Of a stretch of DNA of 58,102 bases, positions 1 to 11,600 are shown in pieces. Numbering within the stretch: the stretch's first letter is position 1; every line of letters starts with the position of its first letter. The translations under genes were made by a program, and so were the position numbers. The stretch comes from Sphingobium sp. C100 (GTDB lineage: Bacteria > Pseudomonadota > Alphaproteobacteria > Sphingomonadales > Sphingomonadaceae): the NCBI RefSeq assembly GCF_000508185.1, contig NZ_AYOY01000136.1, forward strand, positions 1-58,102, written 5' to 3'. The notes beneath the pieces are model-generated. The model ran no database searches and had not been told where the DNA came from. It saw only the letters and a program-made list of their open reading frames with translations.

Positions 1-100
1 CCGCCGCAGCCGGGGCACCGCCGACAGTTTGCGCGGAGGCGGTGGCGGCGAGGCTGGTGGCTGCGAGCAGGACGGCGGGGAGAAGGCGTGGGGATTTCAT
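1..100 (-). CDS. N-terminus of an exported protein (partial, runs off left edge)
   Basis: Only the first 33 codons are in the window. The ATG at 98-100 lies three bases after the stop of the SapC-family gene, so the gene is the next cistron of the same minus-strand operon. The visible residues form a classical Sec signal peptide: MKSPR, a hydrophobic Leu/Ala core, then an Ala-Ser-Ala cleavage site followed by QTVGG. The mature protein is therefore periplasmic or secreted. Nothing seen here identifies its family. Its position at the end of a two-partner-secretion operon suggests a role linked to the exoprotein. Confidence 0.7.
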   Translation of the reverse strand, partial: MKSPRLLPAVLLAATSLAATASAQTVGGAPAAA

Positions 101-103
101 GGG

Positions 104-1009
104 TCAGGCTTTCTTCGGCTTGGTGTGTGTTGCCGGTGTGCCGGCGGGGTCTTCGGCATGCGGCGCACTGGCGTCAGGCGCGCTCGGCTTTTCCCTGTCG
201 GAAGCATCTGCGGGTGACGATTGCGTGACGGCGACGTGCGAGGACGCAGACAGCAGCGCCTGGCGATCGAGCAGCGCCCGGAACCGGTCGAGCGAGGCGA
301 GGTGATGATGCACCAGCGCGAGAATGCCCTGGCGGTGCCAGGCAACCACCGTCTCATCGTCGAGCGCGTTGAACTTTTCCGCGTCAACGATCTGGAAGCC
401 GTCGAGCCCGAGCTTGCGGCCGTCCGGCAGCGTCGCATCAGCGCGCCGGTCGATCAGCAGATCCTTTTCCCTAAGTGCAGTGGAAAATAGCGCCGTCAAT
501 TGCGCATCGCGCCCGAAGGCCGCGCAGAATTCCAGTGCTTGCCTGGTCAGTTCGCTCGGCTCGCCGTCCTGGAACAAGGCCGCGCCTTCACTGCCGCCTT
601 GTGCCACGCGGTCTGACCCGCTGTCGATGGCGAGGCTGAACCCGTCAAACCCCGGTTGCGTGACGAATGTGAAGGGATAACGACGGACATAGGCTGGCAC
701 ATAAGCCTCCGCCGCCCAGCGCCCATTTTCGACAAACAGGTTGCGCAGCTCGAGGCCCAGCACCGCAACTGGCTGCGCGCCGTCCGCCGCGAACACGATC
801 GGATAGCTATGCGCGGCGACCGCGATCTCACTGACCACGACCGGAACGAACGGCGTGTCATGGGCGAAAGAGGCATCGCCGCTCTTCAGCCGCCAATCGG
901 CATGGATCTGAGCATGCAGCGGTTGCAGGGCCTTATAGAACAATGGAAGCATCGGGGCGCTTTCAGGCGCAATTGTAGTTTTGGCGGCAGGCTCTGCCAT
1001 GATCTTCAA
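104..1009 (-). CDS. SapC-family protein
   Basis: A 301-residue protein resembling the SapC family (PF07277), named after an S-layer-associated protein of Campylobacter. Typical elements are the opening PLFYKALQPLHA stretch (about residues 22-33), the FVPVVVSEI segment, YPIVFA, and a YVPAYVRRYPF block near residue 105. The tail after residue 250 is low-complexity, rich in Ala, Pro and Lys. No signal peptide is visible. An ATG at 1000 (MAEPAA) is an alternative start. It lies 83 bases after the stop of the giant exoprotein and is probably cotranscribed with it. SapC-like proteins recur beside surface-layer and adhesin genes, but their biochemical function is unknown. Confidence 0.85.
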   Translation of the reverse strand: MKIMAEPAAKTTIAPESAPMLPLFYKALQPLHAQIHADWRLKSGDASFAHDTPFVPVVVSEIAVAAHSYPIVFAADGAQPVAVLGLELRNLFVENGRWAAEAYVPAYVRRYPFTFVTQPGFDGFSLAIDSGSDRVAQGGSEGAALFQDGEPSELTRQALEFCAAFGRDAQLTALFSTALREKDLLIDRRADATLPDGRKLGLDGFQIVDAEKFNALDDETVVAWHRQGILALVHHHLASLDRFRALLDRQALLSASSHVAVTQSSPADASDREKPSAPDASAPHAEDPAGTPATHTKPKKA

Positions 1010-1092
1010 TCTCCGAAATTATGGTCCGGGATGGCGGTTGGGAACGCCGCAGTCCCGGTGGGACAAACCGCTCGCAAGCGGCTCGATGTCGG

Positions 1093-4000
1093 TCAGGGGT
1101 TCTCGCCGAAGCCTAGCAGGCGAACCTGCACGATGACCGGCACCTCAGGGCGGACCTGCGGCCGAGAGCGCTCGGCGAGCTGGGCCGCTTCGTTGACGAT
1201 CGCGCTGGTTGCGTTCGACGCTGCATTGAGAGCGCCGACATTGACCACCGGGATTTGCGGAATGCCGACCGCTTCGCCCGACACTTCGATATTGGCGGCG
1301 TTGACGACACGCAAGGCGGCGATGTTGAGATCGCCCACCACGCGGATACCGGCGTCGCCCGCGTTCACCTCGCCAAAGAAGGCCAACAGGTCGAGGCGAC
1401 TGGCTTTGCGATTCTCATCCTCGCCATCAAAGGCATCCAGAACGCCGATACCTGCACCCGTGTTGGTGCCGAAGTTGTTCAGCGTAACTGCACCATCAGC
1501 ATCCATCAGGTAGGCGAGCGGGGCGCTGCGCACACTGGTCTTAGATCCGAAGCCTGCCGTGATGTCCCCATACGACGTCCACATCAGGACATCGCCGCCC
1601 CCAAGCGTGAACACCCGCGAACTGGCGAGCGAGATTGTGCCATTAGCGACGATATTAAGGTCACCACCTCTGGAGGTGATGACGCCTGCATCGTTCACTC
1701 TAGTCACATCGATCTGCGGATTGCCGATGTCGACCCGCCCGTAGGGCGCCAGCAGCGTGATGTTTCCACCCGAGCGCGTCGCGATCAGACCGTTATTGAT
1801 GACGATGTTCCCACCCGCCGGATTATCGCGCGATTCAAGCCCGGCGGTGCCGGGGAACAGCTGGTGCAAGGCGTCGTAGCCACGAGTGTATTGCTGATAG
1901 CGCGCGCCATCGGGATCATTGTAGTCGATACCGGTCGCCTGCAATTCGGAGATCAGCACCTGTTGAAGGAAGGTCTTCCGGCGAGTTCCGGGCAGGGTAT
2001 TGAATAGCGCGAGCCTGTTCTCAGGAGTGACGTCGGTGAACCCCTGGTCCGAGAGCCAAGTCTCCAGTTCTTCCTCATAGGTTTGGACGACTTTACCCGC
2101 GTTCGTCGGATGGCTGAGCCCGAAGGTGGGGTCCGCGAGATTGGATGGGTCAAGATAGAGTGCGGCAAAGGCACCATAGTCGTTGCCCTGCGCCGTGCCT
2201 GCGGCGACAATGATCTCCGCACCCCGGTCGGGCAATGCCGGATTGCTCAGGTTGCCATTACTGAGGAGCCTCCCGTCCGGGCTGCGGTGGACATAGTCGC
2301 GTCCTGCTTCCACCCACAGCAAACCTGCGCCTGCGATGTTGGTCCCTGTAAAGCGGAAATCGCGGCCGGCAATCAGCGTTGAAACGTCGCTATCGCCGTT
2401 GTGCTGAATATCGAGTAGCGGCTGCACAATGTCTTGGCCAGCGTAGATGTAAACGGGCTTAGGCGAAGTCAGCTCCCAAGTCGCAAAGGGGTTGGTGGTT
2501 TGGAGCGGGTTTGCGATCGAGCCGGTGAGCGCGATCAGCCTCACCGGCTCCGTATCGCTGGTGTGCAGTGGCGTGAAGCCGCGATACTGATTATTTCCGA
2601 CGTTTGAGAAGAAGTCCTGCTGGCTCGTAGACGCCAGCACCGAGACCCCCATCGTCCCCTGTGGCGCCAGCGCATTCCTAATATATTCGGATGCTGTGTT
2701 ACCTATTACGATCCGACCTCCGCCGTACGCTTGGCTGTAGCTATTCCAAATGTCCCGCTGGGCAGCGACTTCGAACGTCCCACGCGGGGCCGAAGCGAGC
2801 TTAAGGCCTGGTTCCAAGCCTTCAGTTATTTCAGTTGCCGGAGACAGAATCACGTCGCCCGTAAGCGCTGCGATCCGCATTGTCCCCGGTGAAACCTGCG
2901 TTGCACCCGCCGTGCCGACTTGGAACGGAGCAAGCAACGTCGGACGGATTTGCCAAATGAGTTCCGGATTCCAGCGGCTCACCGCAGTTCCGGCATAACC
3001 ATTGTCCCGGTATGCGGCATCGCCACCGACCGAAACGATTTCCACGGCGGCGCGATCGGAATACCCGACAAACGCGCTTCCCGTTCCACCTTGCGTTGTG
3101 CCGACCGCAGGGGTGGCACAAATGCCAACCAGATTCTCGCAGATTTGCGGCGACATTGTCGGGTCGTAAGCGCCTTCGATTGCGACGTCGCCACCAGCAG
3201 TAAACCGCGCGGTTGCGTCCATTAGTCCGATGACGGGATTGAGGCCGCGCTTCTCGGTAATCGGATTGGACTGCGTGATGTCTCGGATGATGACATCCGT
3301 CAGTGCCCCCTCGCCAATGCTCCCGGCCGCCGTCAGTTCGGCTTGACCGCGCCCGAGCAGGAAGAAACCGCCAAGGAGGCTGCCGCTCGTGCGGAGATCC
3401 AGGTCGCCGCCGCCTCGAACAACGAGATCTGCAGCAGAAGGATGCCCACCAACCGGCGTCGTCAAATGGCCGGTGGTCGGGATGGCAACCGTCAAGTCTC
3501 GGATATCGCCGCCAGCACGAACGCGCACACTACCACCACCCAAGGCGCCTACGCCTTCACGAAAGTTGCGGAAGACGATCGACCAGTTGGTCTGGTCTAT
3601 GACGGTGGTGTTGGTCGCGATGCCATCCCAGGTGGCGTCTCCATAACGGAATAGCCAAGACGAGACGCTGTGGGTGGACACCGGAGCCACGATGGTCCCG
3701 CCCGCAGCGATGTCGATGTCGCCACCTTGCGTCGGGAACTCACCCAGAACGCGCGTCCCATCCGTTTTTTGTGTTCCATAGCCGCTGCGATCGAAACCCT
3801 CTTCGGTGCCCGTGCGCCGCCCGGCAGAGTAGATCGCCACGAGCGGTTCGATGTTGACATTCCTTCCTGCGCGAACGCGAATATCACCCCCCGTGCGGAT
3901 CACCCGCGGCTGAGAAGGCTGTGCCTCGGGCGGATAGGTCAGCCCCTCCGGGAATACGTCGGCCGGCAGGACATAACCGGCCGGTATGTTGGTGGGCTGC

Positions 4001-5679
4001 AAAAAGTCGTTGCCGAACAGCGTGATCGTTGATCCGGCGGGGACAAGGGAGCCAAGCCGGGGATGGCTATTACTGGTATACAGATTGCCGTCCTCGGTCT
4101 GGATGAAATAATTGGACCCGAGCGCACGAAGGTCCCAATCGGCCTGAATGGTCAGAGAGATCAGCGGATCGGACGCCCTCGGTATGTCGAAAGCTTGTCC
4201 CGGTGCGATAATCACAGGAACCGACGCTACCGGATCCGGCGCTGTGAACAGCAGATCCCCGGCCGCCTCGAAACCGTAGCTGAACGACGAGCCATTGCCC
4301 AACTGCGCCTCAGGCACCACGCCGTCGAAGCCGGAGCTGATACTCGCATTAATGACGAGATCGCCGCCCGCCTCCAGCCCCAGCCAGCCCGGACCGGTGA
4401 CGCCTGCGAGATCGATATCGTGCGCCACTGTCAAATCGCCTGCGCTGCGCACGACGATGCCAGCCCCCTTATTCCAGCCGGCTGGCACAGAAGCGCCCAC
4501 CAGCCAGATGTTAGCGTCGTCCAGCAAGGTGGATACCAATCCGGCGTCCACTGTGTCGGCGGCATAGACGCGGCTGCCGATCAGGTTCTTTTCCACCGCG
4601 CCTGTTACAGTGCCGTTTAGGTCGGCATCTGCCCCAGTCGGCGTTCGGGCGGCACGGACCGAGACACGGCCGCCGCCGTCACGGCCACCTGAGACATCGA
4701 TCACCGCCCCAGATGCAAACGTAACCCGGCCCTCGTCGGCCGCCAACTCGACATGCGCGCTCGCGGGTGCGAAGCTCGCCTCGTCTCCTTCCAGCGCCGC
4801 CGCGTCGATCCGCGCTCCGGATTCCAGCGCGACATTGCGCCCGGAAAGTTGCACTACACCGCCATCGCGATTGGCATTGCTGCCGCTTGCCGCGATAGTT
4901 CCGAGAATGCGGACGTCACCATCGTCCGCCCGCAACGTGACGCGATGCGCCTCGATGGTCTGACCTTGGGCGAGCACAATGTCCTGATCGCGAAGTCGTA
5001 TCTCGCGGGAAGCGTTGAAACCGCCGCTATTGAGCACGGTGTTGATGCTCGCGAAATCAGCGGTGGCTGCATCTAGTGCGAATTCGCCGCCAGAATGCCC
5101 CTCGGCGGCATTCGCGACCAGCCGGCCTGCAAGCCTGGCGGTTCCGCCAGCCGTCACATTCACGACGCCGGCGTTGCCGCCCTTCGTCGCGCCGGATACG
5201 TCTATGCGCGAGGCCGCGTCGCTGACGACATCGCCGCTCGCGATGAGTTGCACTACGCCGCCGGGCGCGACCTTCACGACGTCGATGAAGTCCACAGCCG
5301 CGCCGGACACGTCCAGCACCGCATGTTCGCCCAGCGCGACGTCGCCGTCCCTCGCTACGAGCGCGATGGTTCCCCCGCGCGCCTGAGCGGCGCTGTCAAA
5401 GGCGAGGCTTGCGCCCGAAAGCGCCAGCTTGCCGCCAAGAAGCGTATCGGCATCCGCCGTTTGCTCCGACACCGCTCCGTGCGCGATGGACAGCGCCCCG
5501 GTGGCGTCGATCGCATAGTTCGAGCCGCTGCCCGCGATCACGCTGCCCACGGCGAGGTCTACGTCTCCGGCGACGGAGAGAGTGCCTTCGCCCTCCGTCC
5601 TGAGCGCGCCCGCCTGTCCGCCAAGTGCCGCGAAACCGTCCAGCGCGGTTGCGCCGGGGCCAAGCGCCAGCGTGTCCAC
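1093..5679 (-). CDS. C-terminal part of giant TpsA exoprotein (frameshifted fragment)
   Basis: This 1528-residue frame carries the distal part of a filamentous-haemagglutinin-like exoprotein. It contains many degenerate beta-helix repeats (for example GSNYAIDATGALSIAHG and GGNIVINNGLIATRSGGN), followed by a C-terminal region resembling the filamentous-haemagglutinin outer-membrane-associated domain (DUF3739). The nominal GTG start at 5679 has no ribosome-binding site and sits inside a beta-helix repeat, so this is not an independent gene. It joins seamlessly to the 5688-13277 frame if one unit of the 20-bp duplication at 5714-5753 is removed. As read, the fragment is probably not translated unless slippage or reversion occurs. 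Confidence 0.85.
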   Translation of the reverse strand: MDTLALGPGATALDGFAALGGQAGALRTEGEGTLSVAGDVDLAVGSVIAGSGSNYAIDATGALSIAHGAVSEQTADADTLLGGKLALSGASLAFDSAAQARGGTIALVARDGDVALGEHAVLDVSGAAVDFIDVVKVAPGGVVQLIASGDVVSDAASRIDVSGATKGGNAGVVNVTAGGTARLAGRLVANAAEGHSGGEFALDAATADFASINTVLNSGGFNASREIRLRDQDIVLAQGQTIEAHRVTLRADDGDVRILGTIAASGSNANRDGGVVQLSGRNVALESGARIDAAALEGDEASFAPASAHVELAADEGRVTFASGAVIDVSGGRDGGGRVSVRAARTPTGADADLNGTVTGAVEKNLIGSRVYAADTVDAGLVSTLLDDANIWLVGASVPAGWNKGAGIVVRSAGDLTVAHDIDLAGVTGPGWLGLEAGGDLVINASISSGFDGVVPEAQLGNGSSFSYGFEAAGDLLFTAPDPVASVPVIIAPGQAFDIPRASDPLISLTIQADWDLRALGSNYFIQTEDGNLYTSNSHPRLGSLVPAGSTITLFGNDFLQPTNIPAGYVLPADVFPEGLTYPPEAQPSQPRVIRTGGDIRVRAGRNVNIEPLVAIYSAGRRTGTEEGFDRSGYGTQKTDGTRVLGEFPTQGGDIDIAAGGTIVAPVSTHSVSSWLFRYGDATWDGIATNTTVIDQTNWSIVFRNFREGVGALGGGSVRVRAGGDIRDLTVAIPTTGHLTTPVGGHPSAADLVVRGGGDLDLRTSGSLLGGFFLLGRGQAELTAAGSIGEGALTDVIIRDITQSNPITEKRGLNPVIGLMDATARFTAGGDVAIEGAYDPTMSPQICENLVGICATPAVGTTQGGTGSAFVGYSDRAAVEIVSVGGDAAYRDNGYAGTAVSRWNPELIWQIRPTLLAPFQVGTAGATQVSPGTMRIAALTGDVILSPATEITEGLEPGLKLASAPRGTFEVAAQRDIWNSYSQAYGGGRIVIGNTASEYIRNALAPQGTMGVSVLASTSQQDFFSNVGNNQYRGFTPLHTSDTEPVRLIALTGSIANPLQTTNPFATWELTSPKPVYIYAGQDIVQPLLDIQHNGDSDVSTLIAGRDFRFTGTNIAGAGLLWVEAGRDYVHRSPDGRLLSNGNLSNPALPDRGAEIIVAAGTAQGNDYGAFAALYLDPSNLADPTFGLSHPTNAGKVVQTYEEELETWLSDQGFTDVTPENRLALFNTLPGTRRKTFLQQVLISELQATGIDYNDPDGARYQQYTRGYDALHQLFPGTAGLESRDNPAGGNIVINNGLIATRSGGNITLLAPYGRVDIGNPQIDVTRVNDAGVITSRGGDLNIVANGTISLASSRVFTLGGGDVLMWTSYGDITAGFGSKTSVRSAPLAYLMDADGAVTLNNFGTNTGAGIGVLDAFDGEDENRKASRLDLLAFFGEVNAGDAGIRVVGDLNIAALRVVNAANIEVSGEAVGIPQIPVVNVGALNAASNATSAIVNEAAQLAERSRPQVRPEVPVIVQVRLLGFGENP

Positions 5680-5687
5680 GTCGAGGG

Positions 5688-8600
5688 TCAGGTGCCCGCC
5701 GCCGACGGCCGGCGTTGTGGCACTGCCGCCGGTGTTGTGGCACTGCCGCCGGTGTTGCGCAAGGTGAGTGTGCCAGCCGTCAGCGTCAGGCCCTCACCAT
5801 CCGCGCTTTCGTCGCGCAGCAAGGCGGTGTCGAGCGTTATCGCCTGGAGATTCGCCGCGCCGTCGGCTCCGCGCTCGCCGAGGGCGACATCGCCGAACAC
5901 CGCGATCGACTGATAGCCGCGCAGCAGCAGGTCGGCCGAGGCAGCGAGCCGTTCGAGCGTCGCCTGCCCCAGCGTCGTGCCCGCTTCACCTTCCGGCGTG
6001 GCGCCGAGGTTGATGCGATCGGTGGCGAGATCGAGCTGCGCGACATCAAGCGCGGCATTTTCGGCCAGAAGGAACCCCGCGCTGGCGTCGAGCGACAAGG
6101 AGCCTTCGGTTGTCAAGACACTGCCCGGCCCGATGGCGAGTGTTCCGGTTGAACCGCCGCCGCTGGAGCGGGTGAGGCCAACGCGTTCGCCCGCCGAAAG
6201 GCGGAGCAATGCGCCGTCGCCGGAAAGGAGAAGGTTGCTCGGATCGAATGAATCCGCCATGCCGGTCGCCGTCAGTCGCGCGCCTTCGCCGATGCTGATG
6301 CTATCACTCGCAAGCAGGAACAGTTCGCCGCCGCTGAACACGGTTCCGTCCGCGACCTGAACGTCGGTGGCGACGGTGGTTAGGGCGAGACCGGACCGGA
6401 TCGGAGTACTGCTCTGCAGACCGTTCGGAACACCGGTGGTGCGCGGCCGAGTGCCGCCCAGTAGGACGCTGCCTGCGCCCAACGCTTCGATCTGACGGGC
6501 ATCGACCCTAAGGTAGCCCTCAGGGATCGTGCTATCCGGATTGGCAAGAACGATCCGCGGGGCAACGATTTCCAGATTGCCGGCGAAGCCCTTGGCGGCA
6601 TCGAACAGCCCTGTGCCTGCCAAATCGAGAGAATCGCGCGCCTTTATTGTTAGTGTGCCGGCATCTTTAAGCGTGCGCGTCGCGATACCGGCCGCCGCTG
6701 TCTGCGCTGCTTTGGTTTCGTTGAACGAATAGGTCGTAACCGCGCTGTATTGGCGCCAAGTGGCGCTATCCATCACCTCGAAGCTCGTCCAGAAGGGGTC
6801 ACGGATGCCGGTATTGGCAACGGCGCGGTAGCCGCTGATGATGCGCGTGCCGTCATCCCGCTTGACCGCCGCGACCGGGGAAGCGAATTGCCCGCTGTTC
6901 GTCGCCGGCCGCACCAACAACGCGCCGTCGAGCACTGCATAACCTGCGGGTAACAGCGTGTAGTAGCCAGCAGAGAGTCCAGGCACGTCCTCCAACCATA
7001 CCGTATCGCCGACGTTTAGGCGACTGTCGGCGAAGGGAGACGTTTGTCCTGCTATGCCCTCGTAGACCGGACGGTTCGGTGCGGGAGCATCGCCGAAGCT
7101 CGGCGCAACCGCAAAATAGCCATCCCCCGAAGTGCCGGATAGCAGGTTGCGGGTGCCGCCCGTGCCGGACGTGAACGCCCAACCCACGAGGTCGCCGCCC
7201 CCCGACACATCCAGCACCGAGCCTTCCTGCATGTCAACCGCAGCCCCATTCAACTCGATCGACTGGGTTGGCGCGCTGTCGGCGCGGGAGTATCCGCGGA
7301 ACAAGCCGTCCTGAAGCGGATCGACCACGCCGAATGGCACTGTGATGCCGTCCAGCGCGGTCGAGGTCAGGCTGCCGGGAGCCAGCACGAGCCGTCCGGC
7401 GACCGGGTTGCCTTCCGCATCCATCGTGTCCACGGCTTCGAGCCGGAGCTGCCCGCCAGGCGATCGGAGCACACCAGCTTGCTCAATCACTGGCGCACGC
7501 AACGTAAGGCGCTCTCCGAACGTCAACGGCACAGTGGCCGCATTGCCGTTCGACGCGATGGTTATCGATTGTCCCGAACGAACCAGGAAGCCCGGATCCA
7601 GGTCATCTCGCTCGAAAACAGAACCGGGATTGGTCCCGACCAAACCTGTCGACACGTAAACCTGCGCCGCGTCGAAGCGGATCGCGCCCCCAGTCGAAAA
7701 GCCGCCGGAACGTGTGAGGCCGCTTGTGTCGGCGGAGTTGAGACCGGCGATCAGCCTGATGTCTCCCGCTGATCGAAGGTCCAGCAAGCCAAAACCGCCG
7801 TAAGCCGGTCCTAGGCAATTCGAGGTCGTGCAGTCGAAATTGATCCACCCAGCTAAGTCGATCAGTCCGGCATTGACTGTGAGTGTGCCGGATAGATTGT
7901 CCGCATAAGCAGGCACGGCGGCGTCGTAGAACGGGTTCGTGGTACCATTGAACTGCACATAGGCGGCCGAAAGCTCCACCGTCGCCGATTCACCTTCGGG
8001 GCTGGCGATACGCTGGATGTGATCTGTGCTCAGAGTGATCGAGCGCCGTGCAACAAGCGATACATCACCGTCAAACAGGATGCCGTGGGGATTGGTGTCA
8101 TGCGCGAGTTCCAAACCCAACGAATCTAGACCTGAATTAGCCACACTATCTGCGATTAGCGTAAGATGTGATGCCGGCTCCGCCTCAGCATCATATGACT
8201 GGCGGACGAGAATGCCGGCCGCACCGCGATTGGTGGAATTTGTGACCGTCAAATTGCCCCCACGCCCCCGAGTACCTCCTGGGGCAAGGCGAAGGTCGCC
8301 GGCGATCAGGCCAGAGGCGGCAGCAATGGCGATTGAGCCAGCATCGCCGTCCACCTCCACTGAAGTAAACGGAGATTGCGCGCGCATGTTGAGGCTGCGA
8401 CCGGCGTCGCCCGGTGCGACGTCAGCAAAGCCGTGGACACCTGACACGTCGAGAACGGCATAGGGATCGATCTGCACGGAATTGGCGACATTATTGCCGC
8501 CTTGAAGCGGAAGCCCGATATTGATCGTTCCCCCGGCGTGGACAAAGCGCTGCTCATATCCATCCGTCAGCAGCGTTTCCACATAGCCTGGGGCGAGGAG

Positions 8601-11600
8601 ACGGGCAGCACTGCCAAGGCGAATCTGAGCCGATTCCCTTGCCACAGCGAGCGATATAGAGCCGCCGGGCGTCGAGATTGTGCCGTCAATCGAGAGGTTC
8701 GCCAGACTGTCGAGTACGACCCGCGACCCAGGTGTAAGGCGGATTTCAGCGCCTTCGCCCATCACGAAGCTTCCGGGATGATCGGTCAGCGTAGGCGGGT
8801 TGATCCCGAAACCCGATGACCGGCGATCACCATAGTCTAGGATGAAAGTAGACAAGGTCAGGTCCGTTGTCTGACGAAGACTTTCGGGGAGGTCGGCGGA
8901 GTTGACTAGTGTGACGCCGGTGTTCGGGCTTTGCGCGACCGTGCGCAAATCAGTGCCGCTGGCAAGATCGCGAACTGTGCCAGCGAGCGCGAGCGTATCG
9001 GCAGCCGGCTCGATGACCGTCCCTGGCTGGATCGTTATGCCGCGTGAGCCGGAGAGGCTGAAATTTGCAAATCCCTCCTGCGAGAAGGTGCTGCCGGCAA
9101 GGCGCTGGGGAAATGCAACAGAGATGTCGCTGTCGAGGATGGTGCCGGCGTCGAAGAACAGACCGGCGCCGAAAGTGATGGCGACATCAATCCTTGAGCC
9201 GGCAACCGCCGTCAACATTACCGGGTTCGCAAGCCTCAAGCCGTTTGGAAACACATCGGCGGGAAGCTCTGCACCAGAATCGAGAGTACCTGAAATAAAG
9301 TTGAGCACCGTGCCGGCCGGGACGACGGCGCCTCGGCGGTAAACCGAGCCATCGGTAGCGATAGCGGTGAATTGCCGGTTCGGCAAAGGCCAGTCGGCTC
9401 CCACCGTCACAGGATCGTTCCCGCAATCTGCTCCGCAACTGGAAAAACTTATGTAGGTCGATCCTGGCACCTTCACGCCAGCCGGAAGCGTATCTGAGGC
9501 ATAGGTCGAGTCGAGTGGCAGCGGTTGACCCGGCGCGACTGTGAACGAGTCGGTTGTTCGGATTCTCGTAGGCGCTGGTGTTCCAGCTTCCAGCACGCCG
9601 TCGGCAATTGCGGCGAAGTCTCCCCATTGGTCCGCAACGGCAGCGCCACCGCCGCCGCGGAAATAGTCAGCCGTGACCAGTTTCAGGTCATTGTCGACCG
9701 ACGCGTCTTGCTGGAGCACCGTGCCCTTTGCGAGCGTTGTGCCGGAAGGAATGGAGAAATCGTTCTCCAGCACTGTCCCCTTGGTGACGGTGAGCTTGAT
9801 TTGGCTGTCGGCGGTTGCGATTCCGTCAGGGAACGCGGATGCTGGGATTTTCGTCCCTGCACGTATCGATCCGCTGATCTGGCCGATCTGAGTGCCCGCC
9901 GGCACCATGCTGCCGGGGCCAAAATAGTTCCAGCCAGTATCATAAATGGCTGGAAATCCTGCGGGAACGGTCCAGTCTGCGGCAACAATGATAGGATTGC
10001 CGAAATCAAAGAAATTCAAAGAACTGTCTGAGGCAACCGCGACATCAGGGGGGATCGTCCCGGACGTATACAAAGCGTCCACTGGTAGAGGCTGACCCGC
10101 CGGAACAACGAGATCACCCGTAAGCACCACATCTTTAGGTGCTGCTGTGCCGGCCTCCAGCACGCCGCCGGCGATAGCGGCGAGATCGCCCCAATCTTCA
10201 CCGATCACCAAATCCCATGGTGTATCGATGATAAGCGTGCCGCCTTTGCCGGGCGCAGTGCCGATCAGACCCCCGTTCAGCGCCAGTTCTCCTCTGGCTA
10301 TGCTAGACGTGGCGCCACTCAGCGTCGGTTCGCTGATGTCGAGCAGGATCGATCCGCCATCGCCCAGCGTCAGCGTCTTCCCATCCGTAGCGAGATGCGC
10401 GCCACCGCTCACGTCGATGAGCGAGCCCTCGTCGAGCGCAATCTTATAGCCAACGATGCTGACCGAGCCGCCATTAATCACTGGGGCTGTCAACGTCACT
10501 CCGCTGAGCGCTTCGAGCCAGTTATTGCTCCAGCGCCCCGCAACGTCGATTACGCCCGTTGAGCCAAGGTGAACGCTGGGCCGCAATGTCAGCGGCGTCT
10601 CATCGAGCGTGGCGTTGGTACTGCCGGTCAGCTTGGGCGTCCACGCCGCCACCAGCGAGACCGAGCCGCCCGGCGCGAGTATCGAGCCGTCCAGATTGGC
10701 CTGCCGTCCAGTGAATCTGAACGTTCCATGAGCGCCCAGATCAACCGTGACTCCTTCACCGATCGTGAGTACCCCACCCGTGGGCGGCACATCCTCGCGC
10801 CGGACAAGGTTACCCTCGGCGTCTTTCGCATAGCTCGCCTGCACTGCATCGCCGCTGTAAAGCGACACAGAGCCGAAAGTCTCTCCATCGAACCAGTTCG
10901 TTGGCAGCACGTGATCATGCGCAACGATGCCATCGACGAGCGAGGCCGCGTTGGCGCTGTAGTCAAACAACTCCGTGTCCGAGCTGAAATCGCTCGTGAT
11001 CCGCGGCCCCGTACCCGCGATCGTGATGTTGCCACCAGTTGGTTCCAGTAGGAAGTTGCCGGACCAGTTGAGAGTTCCAAGCGCGGGACGCTCCCTCCAG
11101 ATTTGCCCTACATCGGTAATAGATGCGCCAGCCGGCTTATCGACCTGATACGCCCCGGTGATGACACCGGCGCGCACTTCTCCATCAAAAATGCGCGCAT
11201 GATCTGGAGCTTGGCCTCGGTAGAATCTATCGTCTGGGTTCGTGATCGTTTGAACATTGAGCGTTCCCGCCGAGCGGCCCTCGACATAGCCATCATACCA
11301 GGCACCCGAACGAATGCGTGAAAAGGCCGTTGTGAAGCGTTCAGTCACCCCCCACCGCGCATGACTGACGATGAAGTCGCCCTCGACGCCGGCATAGGCA
11401 ACACCCGCCATCGCCTGCTCGATCGGCACGATCCGGCCATAGGCGTCGACAAGATTCGTGCTTTTCACGTAGCCGCTGTTGTAAAGGACGCTGCCACCCG
11501 AAAGGTCGATAGTCGAACCTTCACGGGCGATTATCTCCGCGCCCTTCATGGTGATCGAGCCGCCGGTGGTCATGAACTGCTCGACCGGGCGCTCGATCAG

